Assembly: GCA_964613795.1 (NCBI GenBank)
Contig: CAZTJR010000014.1
Location: 10,090 to 74,089 of the forward strand
Length of the DNA: 64,000 bases
Direction: 5' to 3'
From: Chromatocurvus sp964613795
Lineage (GTDB): Bacteria > Pseudomonadota > Gammaproteobacteria > Pseudomonadales > Halieaceae
Part shown: in pieces, positions 42,119-51,460 of the stretch
Layout of the letters: every line of letters starts with the position of its first letter
How positions within the stretch are numbered: the stretch's first letter is position 1
Made by a program: the position numbers and the translations under genes
Notes under the pieces: generated by a model
What the model saw: only the letters and a program-made list of their open reading frames with translations
Told to the model about the DNA's origin: nothing
The model's database searches: none

Positions 42119-43561
42119 CTAGACGCGGAAGGCCTGTTCCTCTAGCGTCGCCTCATCAAGATAGGTGATGGTGCTTGTCTTGAAGTTGAGATCTACGAAT
42201 ACCGCGCAGTAATGTTCACCGTGACGCCAAGCCATGGAAACGCTGGAATCATTCGAGTATTGCAGCTCGAAACGTCCGTTAAATGCAGGGTAGTGGGAGC
42301 GGAAGCGCATCAGCCTGAGGAGGCGTTTCACCACGGGTTTCTGCACCGCCTGATCCACGTCCTCGAGTGAGAAATACGCACGGTTGATATCGCGCAGCTC
42401 GCCCGTACTGCGCATGAGTTCTTCATCATTGCAGCCTGCCAGCAAACCGACGTAATACACCTGGGGAATCCCCGGCGTAAAAAACTGTATGGCCCTGGCG
42501 GCGATGTAGGCGTCGTCATTCTGCATGAGCGCGTCATAAAAAGTGCAGGTAAGCTGATAAATCGCGCCGACGCTATGGATGTTGGCCGCGGACTTGCGCA
42601 GGATCGGATCGGCGCTGCGCGCATCAATGTTGTTGATCAGAACCTTTATCTTGTCTTCGGGCAGCACACCCTCGACATCGGGTATGCAGATGCCGTCATG
42701 GGTATCGAGTACAGTTATCATGTTGCGCGGACACATGCGCAGCCAGTTTTTCAGGTAGGTGCTGTTGGCATCCAGCAATGTGTAAAGCAGGAGCGGCGGC
42801 AGCGCAAATCCATAGGGGCGCATGTCACGCCGGCTCAGGGCGTACTGGTAACTGGTGTTATCGTGCACCTCGGGCAGGCACTCCGCACCGTGGCGATGCG
42901 CGATGTCATTCACCCACTCCAGAAGCCGGTAGACGTCCGGTTCGACGAGAAAGCAGCTGGTACCGATACGTTTTGTCGTGTAGCCAAAGGCATCCAGGCG
43001 AAGCAGCTTGATCCCCTTGCCGGCAAGGAAGGCGATGTAGTCCTCCATGAGCTCAAAGGCCAGCGGCGCGTCGTAGTTCAGATCTATCTGGTGCTCGGTG
43101 AAAGTGCACCATACGCGGGCTTTTTCACCGTTCTCGAAAGTGATCTCCCGGAACGGCTCCTTCTCCTTGCGTATATGAATTTTCGCAAGGTCATCCGGCG
43201 TTATTTCGCCAAACTTGTCGACATCGACGAACAGGTCGGCGTAGCGCGACCGGAAACCATGTCGGAGGAAATCCCTGAATTCCTCGGAGGCATCGGAAAT
43301 ATGATTGATCGTAAGATCAGCGCAGAGATCGAGGTCCGCCGCCAGCGCCTCAATGTCGCCCCAGTCGCCATAGCGCGGATCGACTTCCTTGTGCGTCAGC
43401 GGAGAGAACCCGGCATCCGCATTCGACGGATAAAACGGCAGAATGTGCAGGCCACCGATCGCGTCAGAAAAATATCGGTTGATGACCGTTCTCAAGTCAT
43501 GCAGATTTTTGCCCAGCCTGTCGGGATAACAGATTAGCTGCACGGCATTACGCAATGCCAT
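42119..43561 (-). CDS. GH13_18 phosphorylase, probably glucosylglycerol phosphorylase
   Basis: The 480-residue protein is of the sucrose-phosphorylase subfamily: catalytic nucleophile Asp190 (LLRLDAFGY), acid/base Glu231 (LPEVHD) and Asp289 (LDTHDG), matching the spacing of the known enzyme. It follows the fused glucosylglycerol-phosphate synthase/phosphatase by 53 bp on the same strand. In Marinobacter a similar neighbour phosphorolyses glucosylglycerol. I therefore infer glucosylglycerol + phosphate to glucose 1-phosphate + glycerol. Sucrose or glucosylglycerate are the alternatives. AGGAG precedes the ATG. Confidence 0.85.
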   Translation of the reverse strand: MALRNAVQLICYPDRLGKNLHDLRTVINRYFSDAIGGLHILPFYPSNADAGFSPLTHKEVDPRYGDWGDIEALAADLDLCADLTINHISDASEEFRDFLRHGFRSRYADLFVDVDKFGEITPDDLAKIHIRKEKEPFREITFENGEKARVWCTFTEHQIDLNYDAPLAFELMEDYIAFLAGKGIKLLRLDAFGYTTKRIGTSCFLVEPDVYRLLEWVNDIAHRHGAECLPEVHDNTSYQYALSRRDMRPYGFALPPLLLYTLLDANSTYLKNWLRMCPRNMITVLDTHDGICIPDVEGVLPEDKIKVLINNIDARSADPILRKSAANIHSVGAIYQLTCTFYDALMQNDDAYIAARAIQFFTPGIPQVYYVGLLAGCNDEELMRSTGELRDINRAYFSLEDVDQAVQKPVVKRLLRLMRFRSHYPAFNGRFELQYSNDSSVSMAWRHGEHYCAVFVDLNFKTSTITYLDEATLEEQAFRV

Positions 43562-43614
43562 CTTCCACTCCTGTATTGCTCGCGCATGGCCTTGGGAATG
43601 CGCTCATATGCCCC

Positions 43615-45864
43615 TCAGCTCTCCGCCTCGGGCAGAGCTGCGTGCTCACGCACCGCCGCCATAAATTCTTCGCCCCACAGGGCAATGTCGTAGTGGCGCA
43701 CCGAATCGAATGCCTCTGCCAGGCGATGACGCGCCTCATCGCGGCTGAGGTTCAGTGCGAAGTAGCAGGTGGACACCATCTCGTGTGGATCATGCGGGTT
43801 CGTCAGTATCGCTCCACGCAACTCTGCTGCCGCGCCCGCAAACTCGGAGAGCACCAGCACACCGCAGCCCTGCGTCAGTCCCTGGGTAGCGACAAATTCC
43901 TTGGCGACGAGATTGAGGCCGTCGCGCAGCGGCGTTATCCACATGACGTCGGCTGCCGCATAATAGGCAACCAATTGTTCAAAGGGCACCGCGCGGAAAA
44001 AGAACTGAACCGGCGTCCAGCCTATGCGCGCATAGCGCCCATTAATATGGCCCACCGTTTGTTCTATCTGCAGCTGCAGTTCATCGTAAATCTTCATTCC
44101 ACTGGCTGCGGGCACACAGATCATGACGAGCGTCACTTTATTCTGAAGCTCCGGATTCTCCTCCAGCAGTCGCTCGTAGGCATGCAGTTTTTCAAGAATG
44201 CCCTTGGTGAAGTCCAGTCGCTCAACCGCCAGCAGCATGCGAACTGCCGCCAGTTCATCACGCAATTCCGCAATACGCTGCTTCTGCGCGGGATCGTCCA
44301 GCGCCCGCTCAACCCGCCCGATATCCAGCCCCACAGGATGGGCGCCAAGGCCGATAGCGCGCCCGGCAACTTCGATTTCGGTTGTCATTTCTTCCAGGCC
44401 CACGGCGCAGCCGTAGGTGAAGAACCGCGGCGCACAGTTGACGCGCCGGCGAATCTCCACGGGCATGACACCCCGCGCAACGTCCACAAAGTTCTCGGCC
44501 TGACGGGGAATATGAAAGCCGATGTAGTTGCACTGCAACAGACTGCCGACAATCTGTCGACGCCAGGGCAGCACGTTGAAAACGTCCGCGGAAGGAAAGT
44601 AGGTATGATGGAAAAAGGCGATCGTCACATCCGGGCGTATCTCGCGTAGGAACGCTGGCACCATCCACAGATTGTAATCGTGGATCCATACCACCGCATT
44701 GGCCGCCGCCTCGCCCGCCGCGCGCTCGGCGAAGCGTCGATTGACCTCCAGGAAAACACCCCAGTGCTCCTCATGGAAGATGGCGCGTTCCCAGAAGGTG
44801 TGCAGCGTGGGCCAGAACGCCTCTTTCGAGAAGCGCTTGTAAAAAATGTCGACGTCGTCCTCGGTCAGCGCCACCCGCGCGGCGACCAGCTTCGGGTAAT
44901 GATTGACGTCTACTTCGGTGTGAACCTCGAACTCGCCCAGCGCCGGATCATCAATTGCCCACGCAACCCAGGAGCCTGGCTTACCATCGGCAAAGAAGCT
45001 TAGCAGCGTGGGAATGATCCCGTTGGGCGACCTCGGTCGTCGACGCTTGCGCTCGCCGTCTTCGATAAACTCCTCGTACGGGAGACGGTGATACACGATG
45101 ACCAGATCAGACTTGCCGCGTTCGGTCACCGGGATCAGCTCGGCTTCAACACCACTGCTGCCGAGAAAACCAAAATACTCGAAGGCTTCTACAATGCCAC
45201 CGGCGCCCGGTGCCCGGGCATGATAGACCCGGGCGAGATCTGTGGTAGACGCCAGCAAGCCTGCTTCAGAGTCGCCGACACACACGCCCTTGAATCCTGT
45301 CTCGTACATGGACAGATCATTTAGCGTATCGCCGGCGACCAGGACATCCTCCCTGTCAATGCCGAGATGCTGTACCAGGCGCGTGAGCGTGTGCCCCTTG
45401 TTGACCCCCCTCGGCAGGACATCGAAATACTTGCCGGCCGAGAACAGAAGGTCGCAGTCGAGACCGTCGACGATGCGGCGCACCTCATCGTCAATGTGGT
45501 GTTCCTCGCAGAAATACGAACAACGACGCTCCTGGGGGACTTCCTGCCGCTGCAGATGGGGAAGATGCGCAAGGGCTTCAGCGACGGCACGGTCGCCGGG
45601 CCATATCTGCTCTATATCATCCTGGATCTGGAAGACCGGCTGCTGCGTGATACCCTGTACGACGGTTGCGCCTACATCAGCGATGATGTAATCGGGCTGG
45701 GGAATGGTTGGGTCAGCCAACAGAGGCAGTACGTGCTCCAGACCACGACCGGTCACAAACACCAGATCGATATCGGGATGCGAAGCGACCAGCTGGTAAA
45801 GCCTGAGACGCGCCATCTGGCTGCCGCCAAGAAATGTTCCATCGAGATCAGTGGCAAGAAGCAT
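43615..45864 (-). CDS. ggpPS: fused glucosylglycerol-phosphate phosphatase/synthase (GgpPS type)
   Basis: The 749-residue protein joins an N-terminal HAD phosphatase (ATDLDGTFLG with the two catalytic Asp, VAGDTLNDLSM) to a GT20 synthase starting near residue 275 (WIHDYNLWMVPAFLRE, FFHHTYFPSADVF, DGLNLVAKEFVA). GT20 includes trehalose-phosphate synthases, but this order, HAD first, is that of the heterotroph GgpPS proteins that make the osmolyte glucosylglycerol from ADP-glucose and glycerol 3-phosphate. ATG 45864 begins the HAD domain; GTG 45882 is an alternative. A palindrome lies directly upstream, and the phosphorylase gene follows. Trehalose-phosphate synthesis is the main alternative. 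Confidence 0.82.
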   Translation of the reverse strand: MLLATDLDGTFLGGSQMARLRLYQLVASHPDIDLVFVTGRGLEHVLPLLADPTIPQPDYIIADVGATVVQGITQQPVFQIQDDIEQIWPGDRAVAEALAHLPHLQRQEVPQERRCSYFCEEHHIDDEVRRIVDGLDCDLLFSAGKYFDVLPRGVNKGHTLTRLVQHLGIDREDVLVAGDTLNDLSMYETGFKGVCVGDSEAGLLASTTDLARVYHARAPGAGGIVEAFEYFGFLGSSGVEAELIPVTERGKSDLVIVYHRLPYEEFIEDGERKRRRPRSPNGIIPTLLSFFADGKPGSWVAWAIDDPALGEFEVHTEVDVNHYPKLVAARVALTEDDVDIFYKRFSKEAFWPTLHTFWERAIFHEEHWGVFLEVNRRFAERAAGEAAANAVVWIHDYNLWMVPAFLREIRPDVTIAFFHHTYFPSADVFNVLPWRRQIVGSLLQCNYIGFHIPRQAENFVDVARGVMPVEIRRRVNCAPRFFTYGCAVGLEEMTTEIEVAGRAIGLGAHPVGLDIGRVERALDDPAQKQRIAELRDELAAVRMLLAVERLDFTKGILEKLHAYERLLEENPELQNKVTLVMICVPAASGMKIYDELQLQIEQTVGHINGRYARIGWTPVQFFFRAVPFEQLVAYYAAADVMWITPLRDGLNLVAKEFVATQGLTQGCGVLVLSEFAGAAAELRGAILTNPHDPHEMVSTCYFALNLSRDEARHRLAEAFDSVRHYDIALWGEEFMAAVREHAALPEAES

Positions 45865-45882
45865 GACAGTGGCCGTTGACAC

Positions 45883-45899
45883 CTTGCGGTGACCGCAAG
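45883..45899. promoter_or_regulatory. perfect palindrome at the start of ggpPS
   Basis: CTTGCGG and CCGCAAG form a perfect 7-bp stem around a 3-base centre, 18 bp before the ATG and touching the alternative GTG. It could be an operator or a leader hairpin that covers the weak AAGGTG ribosome binding site. Confidence 0.45.
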
Positions 45900-46149
45900 T
45901 GGCCCCGCGGCGCCAGTCGCGCCGTAATCCTCCCTTATTTGCTTGCTCGTAATTCAGCGATACCCGTCGCCGGATGCCGCAGGAGAGGCCGAATCGCAGG
46001 GTAAATCCAGCACCCCGCCCCGGCTGCACTACGTGACCGCGTTTTTCTGCAAGGCAAAGACCTTAGCGCGTTTTGTGAACCATCGCCAGTCTGTGCCTTC
46101 AGGCCCGCGCCCTGCGATCCGGCATCCTCCGCGTTCTGTTAATGATCCA

Positions 46150-46533
46150 CTAGAGCTGCGCAATCGCGCCCCAAAACGCCAGGATCAGCAGGCAAAGCAT
46201 CGACAGCATGCCAATGGCCATGCCCGCCCTGCGAGTCTGCGGGTCGCGAATATAGGCGTTGCGGTAAAGCACTCGACCGGCGAAGAAAGCGAGACCCAGT
46301 AAGGGCGCTGCAATCGGCAGGAAGAAGAACCCGGCAACAATCCACATGGCGGGAACGACCACCACAAGCTGTTCCAGCGTGTTCATCTGCACGCGATAAG
46401 CCCGCTCGAAATTCTCGTGACCGGTGACGGCCGGCGCGCGGATACCGTGTCGCAGGCGCTCCCGACCCACCAGCATGGAAAAAGTCAGATACTGCAGTAG
46501 CAGCAACAGTGTAACGAGTGCGGTAAAAGCCAT
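46150..46533 (-). CDS. MAPEG-family membrane protein
   Basis: The 127-residue protein has four membrane helices and the MAPEG hallmark FERAYRVQMNTLEQ near residue 42, followed by FFAGRVLYRNAYIRDPQTRRAG. The family includes glutathione-linked membrane enzymes; bacterial members mostly have no known substrate. AGGAG precedes the ATG. No glutathione gene is beside it. Confidence 0.9.
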   Translation of the reverse strand: MAFTALVTLLLLLQYLTFSMLVGRERLRHGIRAPAVTGHENFERAYRVQMNTLEQLVVVVPAMWIVAGFFFLPIAAPLLGLAFFAGRVLYRNAYIRDPQTRRAGMAIGMLSMLCLLILAFWGAIAQL

Positions 46534-46673
46534 GGTTCTGCTCCTGGTAGGTGGCTAAGTATGCCTGATTCGGGCTTACCCTGCCGGCGTTTTGCCAGCC
46601 CTTCATGCTGCCCCTGACCACTGGCGTTGACTGTCACAGCGTGATCCAGTGATTAAGGGAAAGGCGCGTGTTA

Positions 46674-48365
46674 CTAAAGAATATGCGGGTCAGCGCGCTC
46701 CAGGAGCGTCGTTACTGCGGAACTGCGGGGCAACGTGCCGAAGTGGCGATCCCCCCGGGAATCCAGACGGGAGCGAATGAAGGCATCGGCGATGTCCGGC
46801 GTTGCCGTTTGCAGCAGCAACGCAGCCTGCATCGTCAGCGCCAGCTGATCCACTAGAGAGCGCGCGCGATATTCAAGGGCTTCTGTGTCGCGCAGTGCAG
46901 CCTTCAGTCGGTCAACCGCGGCATCCAGCAGCACATGCTGTCCGCGGGCAGCATCAATCTCGGCATACCAGGCGGCCAGGACCTCGGGGCTGCGCGCGAG
47001 GGCACGCAGCATGTCGAGCGCCTGCACGTTGCCCGAGCCCTCCCAGATTGCGTTGATCGGCGCGTCCCGGTACAGCCTCGCGAGAATGAAGTCCTCGATC
47101 ACCCCGTTACCGCCGAGACATTCCATGGCCTCGTAGGTCACCGTCGGCGTGCGTTTGCAGATCCAGTACTTGCCGGTGGGGAGCCCGAGTCGCAGTAACA
47201 GCCTGTCGTGCTCATTGCCGCCAGGGGACAGACTGCTGTCAAGGGCCGCGCCCATGCGCAGCATCAGCGCCAACGACCCCTCCACTTCAAGCTGCAGATC
47301 CGCCAGTACATTGCGCATCAGCGGCTGGTCCAGAAGCCGTCGACCAAAGGCCTCGCGGCCCGCCGCGTGATTGACCGCCTGGGCAACGGCCTGCCTTTGA
47401 CCCGCAGCGGAGCCGATCATGCAGTCAAAGCGAGTCATCGCTACCATCTCGATGATCGCGGACACCCCGCGGCCCTCATCACCGACCATCCAGCCAAGGG
47501 CGCCGCGCAATTCAACCTCCGAGGATGCGTTCGCGACATTGCCCATCTTGTTTTTCAGGCGCTGAACCTGCAAAGGGTTCTTGCTGCCGTCAGGTCGCCA
47601 GCGCGGCACAAGAAAGCAGCTGAGACCACCCGCTGCCTGAGCCAGCACGAGAAACGCGTCGCACATCGGGGCCGAGGTGAACCACTTGTGGCCAACCAGT
47701 TCGTAATCGCCACCGGGGCCACCTCTACCCAGCGCTCTGGCCCGGGTGGTATTGGCACGGACATCAGAGCCACCCTGCTTCTCGGTCATGCCCATCCCGA
47801 TGGTGAGCGCCGATTTCTGCGAGTAAGGGATATTGTCGGGCTGATACTCGCAGGCCAGCACGCCCGGCAGCCAGGTGTCGGCAATTTGCGGCGTCAGTCG
47901 CAGCGTGGGTACAGCGGCAAAGGTCATGGTCAGCGGACAGCCGTGCCCCGACTCAACCTGAGCCTGCAGGTAGTAGCGTGCAGCACGGGCCACGTGCGCG
48001 CCCTCCCCGGGCCGCGTCCAGGGGTCGCTGTGCAGGCCCGACTCCAGACCCAGGCGCATGAGCCTGTGGTAGGCGTCATGGTAGCGTACTTCGTCCACCC
48101 GATAACCCTGGCGGTCGTGACTGTAGAACTGCGGCCGGTTCTCGTTGGCAAGAAAACCCCAGTGGATAAGCTCGGCGCTGCCACAGCGATCACCGTGATC
48201 CGTGAGTGCATCAACGGCCCATGCGGCACCGTAGCGCACTACACCCTCCCGGAGCGCGGTATCCCCCAGGTAGCTGTTGTAGTCCACCAACGGACGCGAC
48301 TGATTGAGGACCTCATGCGTTTCGGCCAGGTGATCCATCGTAGAATCGCTCGTGTCCGTTTTCAT
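46674..48365 (-). CDS. AidB-like acyl-CoA dehydrogenase family protein
   Basis: The 563-residue protein is close to AidB in length (E. coli 541). It has MTEKQGGSDVRANTT (flavin and substrate segment), HKWFTSAPMCD, MVAMTRFDCMIGSAAGQR and ECLGGNGVIED near residue 435, with the catalytic Glu region. The C-terminal extension is AidB-like. AidB protects DNA in the response to alkylation and has little dehydrogenase activity. ATG 48365 is chosen; earlier starts would overlap the divergent gene's promoter. It sits opposite a small membrane gene, 89 bp away. A normal acyl-CoA dehydrogenase role is possible. Confidence 0.85.
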   Translation of the reverse strand: MKTDTSDSTMDHLAETHEVLNQSRPLVDYNSYLGDTALREGVVRYGAAWAVDALTDHGDRCGSAELIHWGFLANENRPQFYSHDRQGYRVDEVRYHDAYHRLMRLGLESGLHSDPWTRPGEGAHVARAARYYLQAQVESGHGCPLTMTFAAVPTLRLTPQIADTWLPGVLACEYQPDNIPYSQKSALTIGMGMTEKQGGSDVRANTTRARALGRGGPGGDYELVGHKWFTSAPMCDAFLVLAQAAGGLSCFLVPRWRPDGSKNPLQVQRLKNKMGNVANASSEVELRGALGWMVGDEGRGVSAIIEMVAMTRFDCMIGSAAGQRQAVAQAVNHAAGREAFGRRLLDQPLMRNVLADLQLEVEGSLALMLRMGAALDSSLSPGGNEHDRLLLRLGLPTGKYWICKRTPTVTYEAMECLGGNGVIEDFILARLYRDAPINAIWEGSGNVQALDMLRALARSPEVLAAWYAEIDAARGQHVLLDAAVDRLKAALRDTEALEYRARSLVDQLALTMQAALLLQTATPDIADAFIRSRLDSRGDRHFGTLPRSSAVTTLLERADPHIL

Positions 48366-48454
48366 CGCCGCTCTCACTAGAAACACCGTCAGGATAGTAG
48401 CATTGCCTGCGCAGGCTGCTAAAGTCTTGGTTTTGTGCAAGAGAGGAATGCGCG

Positions 48455-48832
48455 ATGATCGCACGAACTGCCCGCCTTATCCTGTGGCTACTTGCCGCCG
48501 TCACCCTGTTCCTGGGCCTGCGCTGGGTCGTTGAACCTGAAGCTGCCGCTGCGTCGCTGGGCATGCCGCTACTGGACGGTCTCGCGCGCAGTACCCAGAT
48601 CGGTGACATTAGCGCCTTTTTCTTCGGCATCTCGGCGATGCTCATGCTGGGTCTGCAGACAGGGCGCGACAGCTGGCTGCATGCGGCGGCAATTTTTTTT
48701 GGCTTTGCGGCCATCATGCGCACACTGGCGTGGCTTCTTCATGACGCGGCCTTCGCTGGCCCACTGATCGCGGTCGAAGTCGCGCTGGCGCTGATCATTC
48801 TTCTGGCGGCGAGAATGCGGCGGGCAACATGA
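48455..48832 (+). CDS. unidentified small membrane protein (four helices)
   Basis: A 125-residue protein with about four membrane helices (roughly residues 7-23, 50-66, 77-95, 100-117). GAGAGG precedes the ATG. The pattern resembles DUF4345-like proteins, but I do not recognise it firmly. It diverges from the AidB-like gene and precedes nnrU-like by 97 bp. No function is offered. Confidence 0.65.
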   Translation: MIARTARLILWLLAAVTLFLGLRWVVEPEAAAASLGMPLLDGLARSTQIGDISAFFFGISAMLMLGLQTGRDSWLHAAAIFFGFAAIMRTLAWLLHDAAFAGPLIAVEVALALIILLAARMRRAT

Positions 48833-48929
48833 CCTGCATTGCCACTACCCCCCCGGGATGCGCTAGACTGGCGGCGTTTCGTTTTGACACCACCTCATCC
48901 CTGGTGGCGCAATCGGTCGGAGACCTCCC

Positions 48930-49514
48930 ATGACCCTGATGATTATCGGACTGCTGATATTTCTCGGCACGCACTCCCTGAATATCTTTGCACCGGCATG
49001 GCGAGACCGGCAAATAGAGCAGCGCGGCACCCTTCCCTTCAAGATCGTGTATGCGCTGATTTCCCTTGGCGGTCTCTGGCTTGCTATTGTGGGCTATGGC
49101 GAAATGCGCACCACCGCTGTACCACTGTGGAACCCGCCAGTCGGGCTGAAGCATCTCGCAGCACTGCTCATGTTGCCCTCTTTCATTCTCCTTGTGGCAG
49201 CGTACGTGCCGGCAAACCACCTGAAGGCCCGGCTGGGACACCCCATGCTGATGGCTGTGAAAATCTGGGCGTTTGCCCACCTGCTGGTCAACGGCCGCCT
49301 CGGCGACATCATCTTTTTCGGTGCCTTCCTGGCATGGGCGGTCGTTCTCTACATCCGCCTGAAAAAGAAAGACCGTGCTCTCGGTACGGTTTATCCTGCA
49401 GGAGGTCTGCCAGGCACACTAGCCACTGTCGTTGGCGGCGCTGTCCTCTGGTTCGTCTTCGCGCGCTACCTGCACATCTACGTAGCCGGGGTACCTGCTA
49501 TCAGTGGCATGTAG
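48930..49514 (+). CDS. NnrU-family membrane protein
   Basis: The 194-residue protein has about five to six membrane helices. Family features are FLGTHSLNIFAP at the N-terminus, KHLAALLMLPSFILLVAAY, and GHPMLMAVKIWAFAHLLVNG. NnrU proteins were first seen beside nitric-oxide and nitrite reductase genes, where their role is unclear; no such gene is here. GGAG precedes the ATG. Confidence 0.88.
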   Translation: MTLMIIGLLIFLGTHSLNIFAPAWRDRQIEQRGTLPFKIVYALISLGGLWLAIVGYGEMRTTAVPLWNPPVGLKHLAALLMLPSFILLVAAYVPANHLKARLGHPMLMAVKIWAFAHLLVNGRLGDIIFFGAFLAWAVVLYIRLKKKDRALGTVYPAGGLPGTLATVVGGAVLWFVFARYLHIYVAGVPAISGM

Positions 49515-49535
49515 ACACACGATGTCTATACCGGC

Positions 49536-50330
49536 ATGCCTGTTCGCATGAGTCCCGGATGGCAATGGCCGCGCCCGATTATGGCCATGCTCCTCCTCCT
49601 GGTATGCATCACGCCTGGCTCGCCCGTGTCTGCACAGGCCGTCCTGCGCGTGGGGATTGCACCTGACGTCCCGCCGCTGCATTACTACAGCGAGGGGCGC
49701 CTGGTCGGTGTCGATCCCGACAGCGCCAGAACCGTTGCGGAAATCCTCTCCCGACAACTGGACATTGTGCCGCTGCCGGCAGATCGTCTGCGCCCGGCGC
49801 TGCTCGCTGGCGACATCGACGTGATTATGTCGGGGCTGGTTACCGAGGACGAGGCGAACAGCGATCTCCTATTTGCCCGGCCGTACCTGCAGGCGGGGCA
49901 GATGGCAATACTGCACGAGACGGCCGTGACCGGTTTTGGTCAGCCCTGGGCTGTGTATCGGGAAGGCGTGCGCATTGGTGTTCGGCCCGGGAGTGCCGGA
50001 TCAGCATTCGCAGAACAGGATCTACGGGATGCGGATATCATTCACTACGCGAATAGCGACGCGGCCTTTTCCGCGCTACGCGATCGCGAGATTGATCTGT
50101 TCATTGATGATGCCGCCACCAGTTGGAGCCTGGCGGCGTCGGAGGCGCAGAGCGACCTGATCAGCCTGTACAGACCACTCACCGAGGAGCGTCTTGCATG
50201 GGCTGTTGCGCCAGGCAACCGCAGCCTGCTCCGGGACCTCAACCAGGCACTCGAGTTGATGCGCGCAAATGGCACCCTCGATTACATCATCGACCGCTGG
50301 ATTCCGGTGCAGTTTTCCGACTCGCCGTGA
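49536..50330 (+). CDS. family 3 extracellular solute-binding protein, orphan
   Basis: The 264-residue protein has a signal peptide (about 1-33, SPVSAQA) and SBP_bac_3 features: LRVGIAPDVPPLHYY at the N-terminus of the mature domain, VGVDPDSARTVAEIL and IDVIMSGL. It binds a small molecule, probably an amino acid, in the periplasm. No permease or ATPase gene of an ABC importer is near, so it may serve another transporter or a sensor. ATG 49548 is an alternative start. Confidence 0.82.
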   Translation: MPVRMSPGWQWPRPIMAMLLLLVCITPGSPVSAQAVLRVGIAPDVPPLHYYSEGRLVGVDPDSARTVAEILSRQLDIVPLPADRLRPALLAGDIDVIMSGLVTEDEANSDLLFARPYLQAGQMAILHETAVTGFGQPWAVYREGVRIGVRPGSAGSAFAEQDLRDADIIHYANSDAAFSALRDREIDLFIDDAATSWSLAASEAQSDLISLYRPLTEERLAWAVAPGNRSLLRDLNQALELMRANGTLDYIIDRWIPVQFSDSP

Positions 50331-50377
50331 GTATCTGCTGACTGCGCGGCTCAGCGGCCGTCCGCAGGCGTGGGCCA

Positions 50378-51460
50378 CTAGAGTGACAGTATCATCCCCC
50401 GGTTCGGCGACAGGCGATTGTCCAGCAGCGTGTTCCAGGTATCGATGACCGCATTGGCACCCCGTCCTTCCTCGATATCTATCTGTCCGCGCATCCCCCG
50501 GGCAAGATCCGCGCTGGCAGTCAACGCCCGCTGCATCACCACACCCTGCCCCCACTGCGCATCGCGTCGGGCTATCTGCGCGGGCGCGAAGAAAAACGCG
50601 GGCCCGGGCCCGGGCAGCGCTTCATCATTGCCACCTGCCGCCTCCCAGTGGGTTGCGCCCACCTTGATGCTCTGACGCAGTTGATCGCCCATGCGGCTAT
50701 GAACGGCAGCCGTCAGGGTCCTATCCCCTGCCATATCGACGAACACGGCAGGTGCGTCCGCGGCGACGCCAGCCAGATCTCCGTAGGTCAGCACGGAATC
50801 ATACGCGTTGAGCGCCGTGACAAAGTCTGCATTGACTGCCGATGTCAGTCCGCACACCGAAGCGCAGCTGTCACTGTCCGCGTGCAGCAAATGCGCCAAC
50901 CCCAGGGCGGTTTTCGAGGACGCGGAGCCGATGATGACCTGGGTAGCGAAAAAAAAGTCGTGGTCCACCAGGTAATCGTAAAGAAGATAGGCAGTAGCGA
51001 ACAGCGGAAACAGGAGGCTGCGTTCGTGGTGCAGGTCGGCGAGCATGGGCGGATCTGCGACCGTGCGCGTGTAGCCATTATACAGGGCGGGCAGCGCCGC
51101 CCGGTGCCCGGCAACATCTACCATACCGCGCGCGCTGACATGGCCGGGCTGGAGCATAACGTGACTGGCCATGGGGAAGAATCCCCAGAGGCACTCGCCT
51201 TCAGCAATAGCATCGCAGCGGGACGACAGAACGCGCGCGTAACCCCACGCCGGCACTTTGCCCCAGTGTGCCTGCGCCGGGAAATAGCCCCAGTAGCCGA
51301 TCATGTCGCCCGACAGCGCGTAACTGACGTTGTTCGCCGTCAGCGCGAAAGATTCGATGGCGACCAGTATCTCGCCTTCTGCGGGTTCTGGCAGGGTAGC
51401 GTCAACTACCCGGGTCCGGCGGAAATCGCCGCGGTCTACCCAGATTTCCTGTATTTTCAT
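50378..51460 (-). CDS. DUF2855-family protein (MDR-like)
   Basis: The 360-residue protein resembles a medium-chain reductase in its N-terminal part (EGEILVAIESFALTANNVSYALSG) and has a Rossmann-like VIIGSASSKTALGLA, but no zinc Cys pattern. The family is named DUF2855 and has no known function. ATG 51460 overlaps the ATPase stop by 4 bp, so they are coupled. A link to ion transport is not obvious. Confidence 0.75.
   Translation of the reverse strand: MKIQEIWVDRGDFRRTRVVDATLPEPAEGEILVAIESFALTANNVSYALSGDMIGYWGYFPAQAHWGKVPAWGYARVLSSRCDAIAEGECLWGFFPMASHVMLQPGHVSARGMVDVAGHRAALPALYNGYTRTVADPPMLADLHHERSLLFPLFATAYLLYDYLVDHDFFFATQVIIGSASSKTALGLAHLLHADSDSCASVCGLTSAVNADFVTALNAYDSVLTYGDLAGVAADAPAVFVDMAGDRTLTAAVHSRMGDQLRQSIKVGATHWEAAGGNDEALPGPGPAFFFAPAQIARRDAQWGQGVVMQRALTASADLARGMRGQIDIEEGRGANAVIDTWNTLLDNRLSPNRGMILSL

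Noticed and set aside
47208..48380. Plus-strand open frame of 390 codons
   Set aside because: Antisense to the AidB-like gene and without ribosome binding site or recognisable domain.
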